A stretch of DNA of 64,000 nt from Pseudomonadota bacterium. GTDB lineage: Bacteria; Pseudomonadota; Alphaproteobacteria; Caulobacterales; Caulobacteraceae. The notes under the pieces are model-generated. The model was not told the origin of the DNA, searched no databases, and worked only from the letters and a program-made list of their open reading frames with translations. Location of the stretch: contig JAEWJI010000048.1 of NCBI GenBank assembly GCA_023386645.1, positions 4,711 to 68,710 of the forward strand, given 5' to 3'. Of the stretch, positions 26,387 through 34,992 are shown piece after piece (positions within the stretch are counted from its first letter, which is position 1; the number at the start of each line of letters is the position of its first letter). Made by a program: the position numbers and the translations under genes.

Positions 26387-28597
26387 CTAGCTGAGCGTGA
26401 GCTCGGGCAGCCCTGCGAGGCGGCCTTCCGACGCGCTCTCCGAGAGCTGATTGAAGGCGGCCATGATGTGGTAGAACGAACTCGCGGGCGCGGGTTCGTC
26501 AATGAACCGCCCGCCGCCGAGATGCTTGTCGCGCCATAGACCGTCTGGCGTCAAATAGGACCACAAGGCGCGCAGAGCGGCTGCGGCGTCCTCGAGATGC
26601 GCCTCTCGCTCGCCGTCCCTGGCCTGGTCGGCGAGGGCCAGCGAGGCCTTCAACCATTCAGTCTGCGGCCACAGCCTGGACCTGCGGTTGGTCACCTGGC
26701 CGCTGGTGTCGAGAGCGTCGAACGCGATCACGGGTCGCGCGCCTACCCCGCGTCGCCCGAAGTCGTAGAGGCGATGCGCAAGCGCCGTCAGGTCCGCCCG
26801 GCCGCGCGCCCGTCCATGACGAACAAGGAGCCAGGCCCATTCGAACTGGTGGCCGGGTTCGACCAACCGCCCATCCTGGCCGCTCGCGGGCTGCCAGCGG
26901 CTATCGAAGAACTCTCTGAGGCACCCGAGATCCTCGTCGATGAAGGCCGCCGTGGCCAGTCGCACGATGCGATCCGCGAGCGCGCTCCAGCCGGCGTCGC
27001 CGCCCGCTTGCTCCCAGGCGAGACACGCCTCCAAGAGGTGCATGTGGGCATTGGCCTGGAACGGGTGCGGCCCCTGTTCCACAAAACCTCCCTCCGGCCG
27101 CTCGAGGCCTTCGAGATTCTCCCTGATCTTCACCGCCAGGGCTTCATGATCCCCTGCCACGCCCGCCTGCCGGACTGTCGCGAGGGCGAGCAGTACGAAG
27201 GCCTGGTCGTAGATCCACGCCGCCTCGTCCTGGGGTTCACCTTCGGGGGACAACAGGGTGCGGCACAGGCCGTCGGGCCGGAGGAAGCGCGAGACGAGCC
27301 ATTCCAGACCGCGCGTCGCGGTTCGTGCCCACGGCCCGTCCCAGCCAAGTCGCCCGGCCTGGGCGTAGACATAGATCTGGCGCGCCTGGACCCGCGCGCG
27401 ACGACTGGCCGACCAACTACGGCCGTCGAGGGTGAGCCCTTCCGAGAAGGCGCCTTGCTCGGAAACGCCCAGGCAAGCCCAGGTCGGCAGAGCCCTAAGG
27501 CGTAACCAATCGGCGAACCGCTCGGCCGCGGCCGGCAGAGGTTCTGGCGATGCGCCGGTGAAGTCCAGGTGCTGGGGCGATACCGTCCGCATTCGCTCGA
27601 CCAGGCGTTTCACATCTTGTGCTCGCGAGAGATCGGCCACCAGAACCGCGTCCGACTCCGCCACGATCGCGAGGTTCCGGACCCCCAGCGCGCCGACCAG
27701 CACTCCCTCGGGCGCACGAACCAGACAGCCGTCGGCGTCCTCCAGAAGATGGGAGCCGAAGTCGCCCTCGCCCGTCGCGGCGATGGCGTCCCAAGCGCCC
27801 AGATCGGACCAGACGAAATCGACGGGCAGAACGGAGGCGAGGCTGGTCTTCTCCATCACCGCATAGTCGATGGATATCCGGGGCGCGGAGCCGAAGGCGT
27901 CGCCGAGCAGTTGCTCGGATATGCCGACACTGTCCGGCAGCGCCTCATCCACGAAGGCCAGAACAGCAGGGGCGTGCCGCGTCAGCTCGTCACGCAGGGC
28001 GCCGGCCCGGACGATGAAGTTGCCGCTGTTCCAGAGATACCCGGCCTCGATATAGGCCGCCGCCGAAGCGGTGTCGGGCTTTTCGACGAAGGCCGCCACG
28101 GGCGCCAGTCCTTCACCCGCCGGCTTGATATAGCCATAGGCCGAAGACGGCGTATCCGGCCGCACCCCGAGCGTGACGATCCGCCCGCGTTGCGCCGCCT
28201 GCGCGGCCGTCAGGACCGCGGTCCTGAACGCCTCGTGGTCCGGCACGTGATGGTCGGAAGCGATGAAAGCGAGAATCGCGTCGGGGTCCTGCCTGAGCGC
28301 CCAGGTCATGGCCGCCGCCATGGCGGGAGCGGAATCCCGAGGCTCCGGCTCCAGCAACAGGATGGCCTCGGCTCCGATCTCGTCCAGCTGTTCGAGCACG
28401 GTGTCGCGATGCGCTTTTCCGGCGACCACGATCGTCCGCCCCTGGCCGGTGGCGAGCGGCGCGACCCGTTCCACGGTCTCCTGAAAGAGGGATCGATTTC
28501 CCGCCAGCGCGATGAACTGCTTCGGTCGGGAAGGACGCGAGGCCGGCCACAGCCGTGTTCCCCCGCCGCCGCACATGATCACCGGATAGAGCCCCAT
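26387..28597 (-). CDS. Mannose-1-phosphate guanylyltransferase fused to AGE-type epimerase/isomerase domain
   Basis: A 736-residue two-domain protein. Residues about 1-350 are a ManC-type nucleotidyltransferase: PVIMCGGGGTRLWPASRPSRPK, AFIASDHHV, SAYGYIKPA, FVEKPDTASA, and FVWSDLGAWDAI; it would make GDP-mannose from mannose-1-phosphate. Residues about 365-725 are an alpha/alpha-barrel of the N-acylglucosamine 2-epimerase/mannose isomerase family (RVQARQIYVYAQAG, WIYDQAFVLLALA, HMHLLEACLAWE, EPGHQFEWAWLL). Thus it may join hexose isomerisation to GDP-mannose synthesis, though classical ManC fusions use a cupin-type PMI. It stands upstream of the metallopeptidase and 39 nt after the zinc-ribbon gene. 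Confidence 0.9.
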   Translation of the reverse strand: MGLYPVIMCGGGGTRLWPASRPSRPKQFIALAGNRSLFQETVERVAPLATGQGRTIVVAGKAHRDTVLEQLDEIGAEAILLLEPEPRDSAPAMAAAMTWALRQDPDAILAFIASDHHVPDHEAFRTAVLTAAQAAQRGRIVTLGVRPDTPSSAYGYIKPAGEGLAPVAAFVEKPDTASAAAYIEAGYLWNSGNFIVRAGALRDELTRHAPAVLAFVDEALPDSVGISEQLLGDAFGSAPRISIDYAVMEKTSLASVLPVDFVWSDLGAWDAIAATGEGDFGSHLLEDADGCLVRAPEGVLVGALGVRNLAIVAESDAVLVADLSRAQDVKRLVERMRTVSPQHLDFTGASPEPLPAAAERFADWLRLRALPTWACLGVSEQGAFSEGLTLDGRSWSASRRARVQARQIYVYAQAGRLGWDGPWARTATRGLEWLVSRFLRPDGLCRTLLSPEGEPQDEAAWIYDQAFVLLALATVRQAGVAGDHEALAVKIRENLEGLERPEGGFVEQGPHPFQANAHMHLLEACLAWEQAGGDAGWSALADRIVRLATAAFIDEDLGCLREFFDSRWQPASGQDGRLVEPGHQFEWAWLLVRHGRARGRADLTALAHRLYDFGRRGVGARPVIAFDALDTSGQVTNRRSRLWPQTEWLKASLALADQARDGEREAHLEDAAAALRALWSYLTPDGLWRDKHLGGGRFIDEPAPASSFYHIMAAFNQLSESASEGRLAGLPELTLS

Positions 28598-28636
28598 GGC
28601 TACTTCTAGCCAAGGCGTCGCGGAATGCGAAGCCGC

Positions 28637-28813
28637 TCAGCCGCCGCCGGTGCGATGGGTGGGCCGCCCCGTGCCTTCGCACACCGGACAGGTCTCGCCT
28701 CCGCCCAACAGGCCAGACCCGCCGCAGTCCGGGCAGAGCGCGGCGTCCAGAGCCTGGTCTTCCGCCGGATCCTGGGGGGTCAGGCCCTGATCGTCGATCT
28801 CGTGCTCACGCAT
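28637..28813 (-). CDS. Small CxxCxGxG zinc-ribbon protein
   Basis: A 58-residue protein, too short for many gene finders. The acidic N terminus (MREHEIDDQGLTPQDPAEDQ) is followed by two DnaJ-type cysteine motifs, CPDCGGSG and CPVCEGTG, 15 residues apart, and a short basic tail. Four cysteines could hold one zinc. This pattern is that of a single DnaJ-like zinc-finger unit. No clear Shine-Dalgarno precedes ATG 28813. It lies 39 nt upstream of the manC-type gene, same strand, and is divergent from argB. Function unknown; the motif spacing makes chance coding unlikely. Confidence 0.75.
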   Translation of the reverse strand: MREHEIDDQGLTPQDPAEDQALDAALCPDCGGSGLLGGGETCPVCEGTGRPTHRTGGG

Positions 28814-28884
28814 GACGATTGAACGGCTGCCCGCCCTGAGGGTTTCGCCGTGACAGGGGGAAACGCCGCCGCTATCAGCCGCCG

Positions 28885-29826
28885 ATGACCGATACCCCGC
28901 CCCTCGCCGACGCCGCCTCCCAGGACCGGGGCTGGGCGACCGCCAGGACCCTCGCGGAGGCCCTGCCGTTCATCCAGGTCTATGATCGCGAGACCGTGGT
29001 GATCAAATACGGCGGCCATGCCATGGGTGAGACCGCCGTCGCCCGCCAGTTCGCGGCTGATGTCGTCCTGCTCAAGCTGATGGGCGTGAACCCCGTGGTC
29101 GTGCATGGCGGCGGGCCGCAGATCAGCGCCATGCTCGAGAAGGCCGGCGTTAAATCCAGCTTCGTCGACGGTCTGCGCGTGACAGATTCCGACACCATGG
29201 CCGTCGCCGAGATGGTTCTGTCAGGCTCGGTCAACAAGGAGATCGCCCACTGGATCACCGTGGCGGGCAAGGAGGCCGACGTGCGCGGCTTTGGCCTGTC
29301 GGGCAAGGACGCCGGCCTGCTGACCGTCGAGAAAACCCGGCGCACCAAGCGCGATCCCGACAGCCTGATCGAACATGAGGTCGACCTGGGCTTCGTCGGG
29401 GAACCGACCAAGGTCGATCCGAAACTGATCAGCCAGCTGATCCAGTCCGAAACGGACGACTGGGTGCCGGTCATCGCCCCCATCGGGGTTGCCGAGAGCG
29501 GCCAGACCTTCAACGTGAACGCCGACACCGTCGCGGGAGCCCTTGCAGGCGCCCTCAGGGCCAAGCGCATGCTGCTGCTCACCGACGTGCCCGGGGTGCG
29601 GGGCGCGGACGGCGAAATCATCCGCCAGATGACGGTGGGCGAGGCGTCCCAGCTGATCGACGACGGGGTGGCCACCGGAGGCATGATCCCCAAGCTTCAG
29701 ACCGCCATGGCCGCGGTTCGGGCCGGAGTGGAGGCCGTGGTCATCCTGGACGGACGGCGCCCCCACGCCATGCTGGTCGAACTGTTCACCGAGCACGGCG
29801 CCGGGACCCTGGTGAAGGCGGGATGA
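28885..29826 (+). CDS. argB: Acetylglutamate kinase
   Basis: A 313-residue ArgB that phosphorylates N-acetyl-L-glutamate in arginine synthesis. Family signatures are VVIKYGGHAMGE near the N terminus, VVVHGGGPQISAML, the VNADTVAGALAGALRAKRMLLLTDVPGV segment, and GGMIPKLQTAMAAVRAGVEAVVILDGR. An N-terminal extension of about 25 residues is in line with arginine-sensitive long forms. The stop overlaps the start of the HAD gene (ATGA). Confidence 0.97.
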   Translation: MTDTPPLADAASQDRGWATARTLAEALPFIQVYDRETVVIKYGGHAMGETAVARQFAADVVLLKLMGVNPVVVHGGGPQISAMLEKAGVKSSFVDGLRVTDSDTMAVAEMVLSGSVNKEIAHWITVAGKEADVRGFGLSGKDAGLLTVEKTRRTKRDPDSLIEHEVDLGFVGEPTKVDPKLISQLIQSETDDWVPVIAPIGVAESGQTFNVNADTVAGALAGALRAKRMLLLTDVPGVRGADGEIIRQMTVGEASQLIDDGVATGGMIPKLQTAMAAVRAGVEAVVILDGRRPHAMLVELFTEHGAGTLVKAG

Positions 29827-30497
29827 GCCGGACCGGCGCCCTCGATCTGTCGGACGTGAACGCCTGGGTGTTCGACATGGACGACACCCTATATCCCCGC
29901 TCGCAAGGGGTGATGGAACTGATCCAGGCGCGCATCAACGCCTTCGTGGTCGAGGCCGTGGGGCTTTCGCCCGATGAGGCGCGGGTTCTGCAAAAACAGT
30001 TCCTGAGCGAGCACGGCACGACCCTTGCAGGCCTGATGGCCAACTACGCGGTCGATTCCGAACGCTTCCTGCGGGAGGTCCATGACATTCCGCTGGACGC
30101 GCTGGAACCCAATCCCCGTCTGGCCCACGCGCTCAAGGCCCTGCCCGGTCGCCGTTTCGTCATGACCAACGGGGCGCGATGCCACGCCGACCGGGTGCTG
30201 AAGCGGATCGGCGTCACCGACTGTTTCGACGCCGTCTTCGCCATCGAGGACATGGACCTGACGCCCAAGCCCGCACCGGCGACCTTCCGTCGCCTGATCG
30301 AGCGGTTCGACATCGATCCCCGCCACGCCGTCTTCTTCGAGGACACCCCCCGGAATCTTCAGCCTGCCAAGACCCTGGGGATGCGTACCGTCCTGATCGA
30401 CGAGACCGGACAGGCGAAGCCGGACGACGCCATCGACCATGTGGCGCTCAGCCTGATGGACTTCCTGGACGCCCTGGAGCTTAAGGACGCCGCATGA
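29823..30497 (+). CDS. HAD-superfamily pyrimidine 5'-nucleotidase-like phosphatase
   Basis: A 224-residue HAD hydrolase. Motif I is VFDMDDTLYP, motif II VMTNGARCHA, motif III includes KPAPATF, and motif IV is AVFFEDTPRN. The helical cap between motifs I and II (LIQARINAFVVEAVGLSPDEA) fits the SDT1/pyrimidine 5'-nucleotidase group. It sits between argB and dapD with 4-nt overlaps on both sides. Substrate is not defined by the sequence. Confidence 0.9.
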   Translation: MSRTGALDLSDVNAWVFDMDDTLYPRSQGVMELIQARINAFVVEAVGLSPDEARVLQKQFLSEHGTTLAGLMANYAVDSERFLREVHDIPLDALEPNPRLAHALKALPGRRFVMTNGARCHADRVLKRIGVTDCFDAVFAIEDMDLTPKPAPATFRRLIERFDIDPRHAVFFEDTPRNLQPAKTLGMRTVLIDETGQAKPDDAIDHVALSLMDFLDALELKDAA

Positions 30498-31351
30498 CCG
30501 ACCTCGCTCAACTTCAAGCCGTCATCGAAGAGGCCTGGGAGAACCGCGCGGAACTCAGCCCCTCCAGCCACGGCGATGCGCCGCGCGCAGTTGAGACGGC
30601 GCTTGGCCTGCTGGATCGGGGCGAAGCCCGGGTGGCCACGCGCGAACCCGACGGGCGATGGGTCACACACCAGTGGCTGAAGAAGGCGGTCCTGCTGTCC
30701 TTCCGCCTCGCCGACAACGGCCTGATGCGGGCGGGCGACCGCGCTGGCGCCAGCGCCGCGCCAGGCGTTGGCCCCTGGTGGGACAAGGTTCCCAACAAGT
30801 TCGGCGACATGACGTCAGGCGACTTCCAGGCTGCGGCCTTCCGGGCCGTGCCGGGGGCGATCGTGCGCCAGGGCGCCTTCATCGGCCGCAATGTCGTGTT
30901 GATGCCCAGCTTCGTGAACATCGGGGCCTACGTCGACGAGGGCTCCATGGTCGACGCCTGGGCGACGGTCGGCTCATGCGCCCAGATCGGCAGGAACGTT
31001 CACCTCTCCGGCGGCGCCGGCATCGGCGGCGTGCTGGAGCCGCTCCAGGCCAATCCGACGATCATCGAGGATGGCTGTTTCATCGGCGCCCGGGCCGAGG
31101 TGGCCGAGGGCGTCATCGTGCGCGAAGGCGCGGTCCTGGCCATGGGTGTTTATCTGTCGGCGTCGACCAGGATCGTCGACCGGGCGACCGGGGAGGTCCA
31201 TCGCGGCGAGGTGCCGGCTTACAGCGTCGTGGTTCCAGGCAGTCTGCCCGATCCGAACGGCGGTCCCAGCCTTTACTGCGCCGTCATCGTCAAGCGGGTC
31301 GACGCCCAGACCCGGGCGAAGACGGGCGTGAACGAACTGCTCCGGGACTGA
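30494..31351 (+). CDS. dapD: Tetrahydrodipicolinate N-succinyltransferase
   Basis: A 285-residue DapD of the succinyl branch of lysine/diaminopimelate synthesis. The helical N-terminal domain (LQAVIEEAWENRAEL) precedes a left-handed beta helix of hexapeptide repeats (GAFIGRNVVLMPSFVNIGAYVDEGSMVDAWATVGSCAQIG; GGVLEPLQANPTIIEDGCFIGARAEVAEGV) and a C-terminal PSLYCAVIVKRVD. Standard length. It completes the argB-HAD-dapD operon and converges with the GT92-like gene. Confidence 0.97.
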   Translation: MTDLAQLQAVIEEAWENRAELSPSSHGDAPRAVETALGLLDRGEARVATREPDGRWVTHQWLKKAVLLSFRLADNGLMRAGDRAGASAAPGVGPWWDKVPNKFGDMTSGDFQAAAFRAVPGAIVRQGAFIGRNVVLMPSFVNIGAYVDEGSMVDAWATVGSCAQIGRNVHLSGGAGIGGVLEPLQANPTIIEDGCFIGARAEVAEGVIVREGAVLAMGVYLSASTRIVDRATGEVHRGEVPAYSVVVPGSLPDPNGGPSLYCAVIVKRVDAQTRAKTGVNELLRD

Positions 31352-31367
31352 TCGCGGGAACTCCGCC

Positions 31368-32612
31368 TCAGACCAGACGCAGGATGGACTCGTCCAGAAC
31401 CTCGTTCCGGTCGTGGTTCAGGAAGAAGGCCTCATCCCTCGACTTCGCCGCATGGTCGTCGGGCAGCGGCCGTCCCCGCTTCATCTTGGCCCGCCACTGC
31501 TCGCGCGACTTCACCATATAATGGTTGATGCGGATCTCGTCGCACGCGGGCGGCTCGATCTTGCCCTGGAAGATCATGGTCTGAACGCCAGCCCCGTTTA
31601 GAACCGGACCCAGCACCATGTATTCGTGGGGGTTGACCATCCGGATCAGCCGGTCCGCACGGGCGATCATCTTGACGTGGGCATTTCGTCCCTCGGCCCG
31701 CCGTGTGAAGGCTTCGACGCAGCGCCCCGGAGGTGTCGCGTCATGGCCATTTGACCCGAAGTTGGCCCAGCTGCAGGCGAAGGCGGCCACATCGCCTCCG
31801 CCCCTGAGCACGTCGATGATCTGTCGCGCCCGCTCCAAGTTGATGAACTCGTCTCCGTCGATCAGAGCGACCCATTCCGTCTCCGTGCGATGGGTCTTGA
31901 GGAAGTGGTTCATCGCGATCGTCTGGCCTGGCTGGGCTTCGATGCAATGACTGGTGATCGAGAACTCCTTCGCCAGTGCAGCGATGATCTCAGGGGTCTG
32001 ATCGGTCGATCCGTTATCGTACAGATAGAAGTGATCAACCCCGATGCCGGCATGATAGCGGACCCACTCTTCCAGATACTCGGCCTCGTTCTTCAGGGAC
32101 GAACAGAGTGAGAGCCGGCGCCGTGGACGCGGCTGGACATTGGCCTGCTGCTGAATCCAGAAGCCGCTTGTCAGCGCCGTGACGTCGGGGTGGCACCGTT
32201 CGCCCTTCGGATGCCGCTCGGCCAGTTGCCGGGCGTACGCGACAGCCTGATCCAGTTGATTGTGAGCGAGCGCGAGGCGGATCGCTAGCAAGTGCGAACT
32301 GTGCAGGGGTTGGTCGCCCAGCCGACCGACGCGGCGCCAGGCCTCGCCGATACGACCGTCCAGAATCAGAGCCAGAAGCGACAACAGTTCCCAGGCCGAC
32401 GTGGACCAGCCGGACTTCCCGTCCCGCAGGGCGGCCAGTTCGACCAGGGTGTCGCGAGAGGCCTCGAATGCGGCCAGGCAGGTGGCGTCCAGGACCTCCG
32501 ACCGCAGCAAGGGCTCCTTCGCCTCGTCGCGGAGAAGGGGGATAAGCCGGTGCACCTTCCGCTCACGGATGTGCTCGCGCGTGCGTTTCATGATCGCCGC
32601 GCCCGCCCCCAT
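31368..32612 (-). CDS. GT92-like glycosyltransferase with helical N-terminal region
   Basis: A 414-residue protein. Residues about 1-165 are helical, TPR-like. The rest resembles GT92/GT2: LCSSLKNEAEYLEEWVRYHAGIGVDHFYLYDNGSTDQT is the family signature, WVALIDGDEFI holds the DxD-type motif, and INHYMVKSREQWRAKMKRG ends the domain. A GGGAGG sequence 4 nt before ATG 32612 supports the start. Single gene, convergent with dapD. Products of such genes decorate surface glycans; specificity unknown. Confidence 0.83.
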   Translation of the reverse strand: MGAGAAIMKRTREHIRERKVHRLIPLLRDEAKEPLLRSEVLDATCLAAFEASRDTLVELAALRDGKSGWSTSAWELLSLLALILDGRIGEAWRRVGRLGDQPLHSSHLLAIRLALAHNQLDQAVAYARQLAERHPKGERCHPDVTALTSGFWIQQQANVQPRPRRRLSLCSSLKNEAEYLEEWVRYHAGIGVDHFYLYDNGSTDQTPEIIAALAKEFSITSHCIEAQPGQTIAMNHFLKTHRTETEWVALIDGDEFINLERARQIIDVLRGGGDVAAFACSWANFGSNGHDATPPGRCVEAFTRRAEGRNAHVKMIARADRLIRMVNPHEYMVLGPVLNGAGVQTMIFQGKIEPPACDEIRINHYMVKSREQWRAKMKRGRPLPDDHAAKSRDEAFFLNHDRNEVLDESILRLV

Positions 32613-33133
32613 TCATCCTCCCGCTGCAAGTTTGCGACGATAATCGCGGACAAGGCCGCTCTCACCCCACAGGAAAATGTGACGTCCGCGTGAGGTATCT
32701 GCCCCTATTTGAGACTTCACCTTGGGTGAACACATAATCGCTTGGCACAATTCGGCATCGAATGGCAACCCCCACGGTTGGTGTGCAGAGTTAATCCAAT
32801 CGCTTAACACACATTGCTATACGATCTAGAAAATGATGCGAATGACGATCAACTCATTCTTTGAACGGACTCTTTTCAACTCAAAGAGCGGTGTTGTGAG
32901 ATTGCGTATGTCCCATGCGCCGGCGGGGTCGCCGATACGATGCGCCAGCGGTCTGCGCCACTGCACCGCCCGTCGCGACGGCGCACGCGCGTTAAGGGCG
33001 GAATAGGGAAGCGTGGCGTTTTTGCCGCACCGGGCCGATTTCCGGGACTTCGACTTCGCCGTTCAGCGTTCTGTCACCGGCCAAGCTTCATCCTCTTGGG
33101 AACGATCGGGGAAATCCCGACTTTGGGGGTGTC
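32613..33133. other. 521-bp intergenic region, AT-richer than the window, with direct repeats
   Basis: I see no convincing gene; a 65-codon frame at 32613-32810 (-) has atypical composition. It holds a 14-bp imperfect direct repeat (AATCGCTT-NN-CACA at 32736-32749 and 32798-32811), a GCTATAC -10-like element at 32816-32822, and a short hairpin (CTCTTT, 7-nt loop, AAAGAG, 32870-32888). The part from 32900 to 33133 returns to high GC and leads to hemolysin III. Confidence 0.6.
32736..32811. repeat. Direct repeat pair AATCGCTTNNCACA, 62 bp apart
   Basis: Copies at 32736-32749 and 32798-32811 match at 12 of 14 positions. The 62-bp spacing is close to six helical turns, so both copies face the same side of the DNA. 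Function unknown; a repressor pair upstream of one of the flanking genes is one reading. Confidence 0.45.
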
Positions 33134-33844
33134 ATGATCCAGACGCTGAAGCGCTATGCGCGCCACGTATGTACGCCCGATGAGCTCGACATGATCGAGC
33201 ATTACCAGACACGGGCGGAACGCCTGGCGGACCTCTGGGTCCACGCCGTAGGCCTGGGTCTGGCCGGGATCGGCGGAGTGGTTCTGGCGGTGCTGGCGGC
33301 CCTTTATGGCGGCCCGGGCGCGGTAGCGGCGACCGCCATCTACGCGCTCTGCCTAATCGCCATGCTGACGGCGTCCACGGTCTACAACCTGACGCGGCCC
33401 TGCGCCGCCCGACCGGTGCTAAGGCGGCTGGACGAGGCGGCCATCTTTCTGATGATCGCAGGCAGCTACACCCCGTTCACGACCCAGCGGTTCGAGGGCT
33501 GGTGGTCGATCGCCTTCACCCTGCTGGTTTGGGGCATCGCCTTCGCGGGCGTGGCGGTGAAGCTGGTCGCGCCGCGCATTTCGGACGCATTCTGGAGCGG
33601 GGTCTACATCCTGTTCGGCTGGCTGGCGGTGCTGGCGCTCAAGCCCATGATCGAGACCGTCCATCCGCTCGCGCTCGGCCTGCTGGTGGCGGGCGGACTG
33701 ATCTACACCGTGGGCGTGGTCTTCTTCATCAGCCCCAGTCTGAAGTTCCGGCGCGCGATCTGGCACGGCTTCGTGGTGGCGGGCGCGGGCGTGCACTGGG
33801 CCGCGGTGCTGGTGGGGGTCGTCCTGGCGCCGGTCGCCGTCTGA
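33134..33844 (+). CDS. Hemolysin III family (TrhA/YqfA, PAQR-like) membrane protein
   Basis: A 236-residue protein with seven predicted membrane spans. Family features are the N-terminal EHYQTRAERLADLWVHAVGLGLA, STVYNLTRP, the RRLDEAAIFLMIAGSYTPF motif, and a final WHGFVVAGAGVHW with the conserved His. The PAQR family's His/Asp residues imply metal binding. The hemolysin name is historic; roles in membrane energetics or lipid homeostasis have been proposed for the family. ATG 33134 follows GGGGGTGT. Confidence 0.92.
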   Translation: MIQTLKRYARHVCTPDELDMIEHYQTRAERLADLWVHAVGLGLAGIGGVVLAVLAALYGGPGAVAATAIYALCLIAMLTASTVYNLTRPCAARPVLRRLDEAAIFLMIAGSYTPFTTQRFEGWWSIAFTLLVWGIAFAGVAVKLVAPRISDAFWSGVYILFGWLAVLALKPMIETVHPLALGLLVAGGLIYTVGVVFFISPSLKFRRAIWHGFVVAGAGVHWAAVLVGVVLAPVAV

Positions 33845-33911
33845 GGAGGCCTTGCAGTCGGCTCCTTGGCGTGGTCCGCTGCACCGCAACGAGAACCGCC
33901 AGGGGAACCGC

Positions 33912-34541
33912 GTGGTCGACAGCAAACCCGATGCCGCCAAGGGCCGCAGCGACGGCGCCGTGGTCATCAAGAAGTACGCCAACCGTCGCCTCTACAACAC
34001 CGCCACCTCCGCCTATGTGACGCTCGAAGACCTCGCGCGGATGGTGCGCGAAGGGGTGGATTTCGTCGTCTATGACGCCAAGACCAACGACGATCTGACC
34101 CGGCAGATCCTGACGCAGATCATCTTCGAGGAGGAGAGCCGGGGCGAGGCTTTGCTGCCGGTCCAGTTCCTGCGCCAGCTGATCGGCTTCTATGGCGGCC
34201 AGATGCAGTCGGTGCTGCCCAGCTATCTGGAGATGTCGCTGGAGACCTTCGCGCGGCAGCAGGAACAGCTGCGCAGCCAGATGACCAAGGCCTTCGGCGG
34301 CGCGCCTGGCGCCGGCCTCATGGAGGAGGCGGTCAAGCAGAACATGGCCATGTTCGACCGCGCCATGAAGATGTTCCCGGGCTTCGCCTACGGCCGGACG
34401 CCTGACGCCTCGCCGGCCGCCCAGACCGCCGCGCCGCCGACGACGACTGAGTCCGACCCGCTGGCGGAGATGCGACGCCAGATGGATGAGATGCGCGCCC
34501 AGCTGGACCGGCTGGCGGCCTCCGGCAAGGCGCCCCAGTGA
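33912..34541 (+). CDS. phaR: Polyhydroxyalkanoate synthesis repressor PhaR
   Basis: About 209 residues. The N-terminal PHB_acc_N DNA-binding domain is clear: VVIKKYANRRLYNTATSAYVTLEDLARMVREGVDFVVYDAKT, followed by the second conserved box LPVQFLRQLIGFYGGQMQSVLPSYLEMSLETF. The C terminus is a Met/Gln-rich helical tail. PhaR represses phasin and other PHA genes until it binds polymer. GTG 33912, six nt after AGGGG, is preferred to ATG-like starts upstream because homology begins soon after. The stop overlaps the next gene (GTGA). No phaC or phasin is in the window. Confidence 0.93.
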   Translation: MVDSKPDAAKGRSDGAVVIKKYANRRLYNTATSAYVTLEDLARMVREGVDFVVYDAKTNDDLTRQILTQIIFEEESRGEALLPVQFLRQLIGFYGGQMQSVLPSYLEMSLETFARQQEQLRSQMTKAFGGAPGAGLMEEAVKQNMAMFDRAMKMFPGFAYGRTPDASPAAQTAAPPTTTESDPLAEMRRQMDEMRAQLDRLAASGKAPQ

Positions 34542-34840
34542 CCGCCGACCGCCGCGCCTCGGACCGGCGGATATCCGCTCGGCGAGCGGGTGACCACGAA
34601 GCCGTCGGCCCCGGGGCCCTGGTCCCAGCCGGAGGTCCCGCCGAACAGGCCGCCGTGCCTGCCGCGACGCCGGACCCGGCATTCGCCGCTCATCTGATCG
34701 GTCAGTCCGGGCAGAGGCGGGGCCTGAAGGGCGGGACCCCCGTCCTTGATCAGGCACGCTCCACCTATCTCGAAGCGGAGTATTCAGGAGCTCGCGACCG
34801 CAGGCCTAAACCCGGCGCGAACGACAAGACGGAGGTCTGA
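34538..34840 (+). CDS. Conserved hypothetical protein downstream of phaR
   Basis: A 100-residue basic, soluble protein. The first half is Arg/Ala/Pro-rich low complexity; the second (AHLIGQSGQRRGLKGGTPVL; DQARSTYLEAEYSG...DRRPKPG) looks like a folded or conserved unit. GTG 34538 overlaps the phaR stop, so it is translationally coupled. I cannot name a function. Confidence 0.7.
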   Translation: MTADRRASDRRISARRAGDHEAVGPGALVPAGGPAEQAAVPAATPDPAFAAHLIGQSGQRRGLKGGTPVLDQARSTYLEAEYSGARDRRPKPGANDKTEV

Positions 34841-34911
34841 AGCCAAGGCCTCGGCTGGCGCGGGTCTTGCAGGCCAGGACGGAGACTTCCTCCCCAGCCC
34901 AGGCCTGACCC

Positions 34912-34989
34912 ATGGACGCGATTCTCTCCGCCGCCGCCCGCTTCTTCGACGTCGTGGTGACCGCCCTGCTGTTCGCGGCCCTGCTGTAG
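34912..34989 (+). CDS. Possible 25-residue hydrophobic peptide
   Basis: ATG 34912 opens a 25-codon frame (MDAILSAAARFFDVVV...) that ends in a hydrophobic stretch able to span a membrane. No good Shine-Dalgarno precedes it, and it ends 4 nt before the stop of the convergent membrane-protein gene. It may be a chance frame. Confidence 0.25.
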   Translation: MDAILSAAARFFDVVVTALLFAALL

Positions 34990-34992
34990 GTC

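Noticed and set aside
32613..32810. 65-codon minus-strand frame in the long intergenic region
   Set aside because: AT-rich third positions unlike the genome and no ribosome-binding site; it abuts the GT92-like start and overlaps the direct repeat.
32790..32812. TTAA...TTAAC as a CtrA site
   Set aside because: Spacing is nine bases, not the seven of the CtrA consensus.
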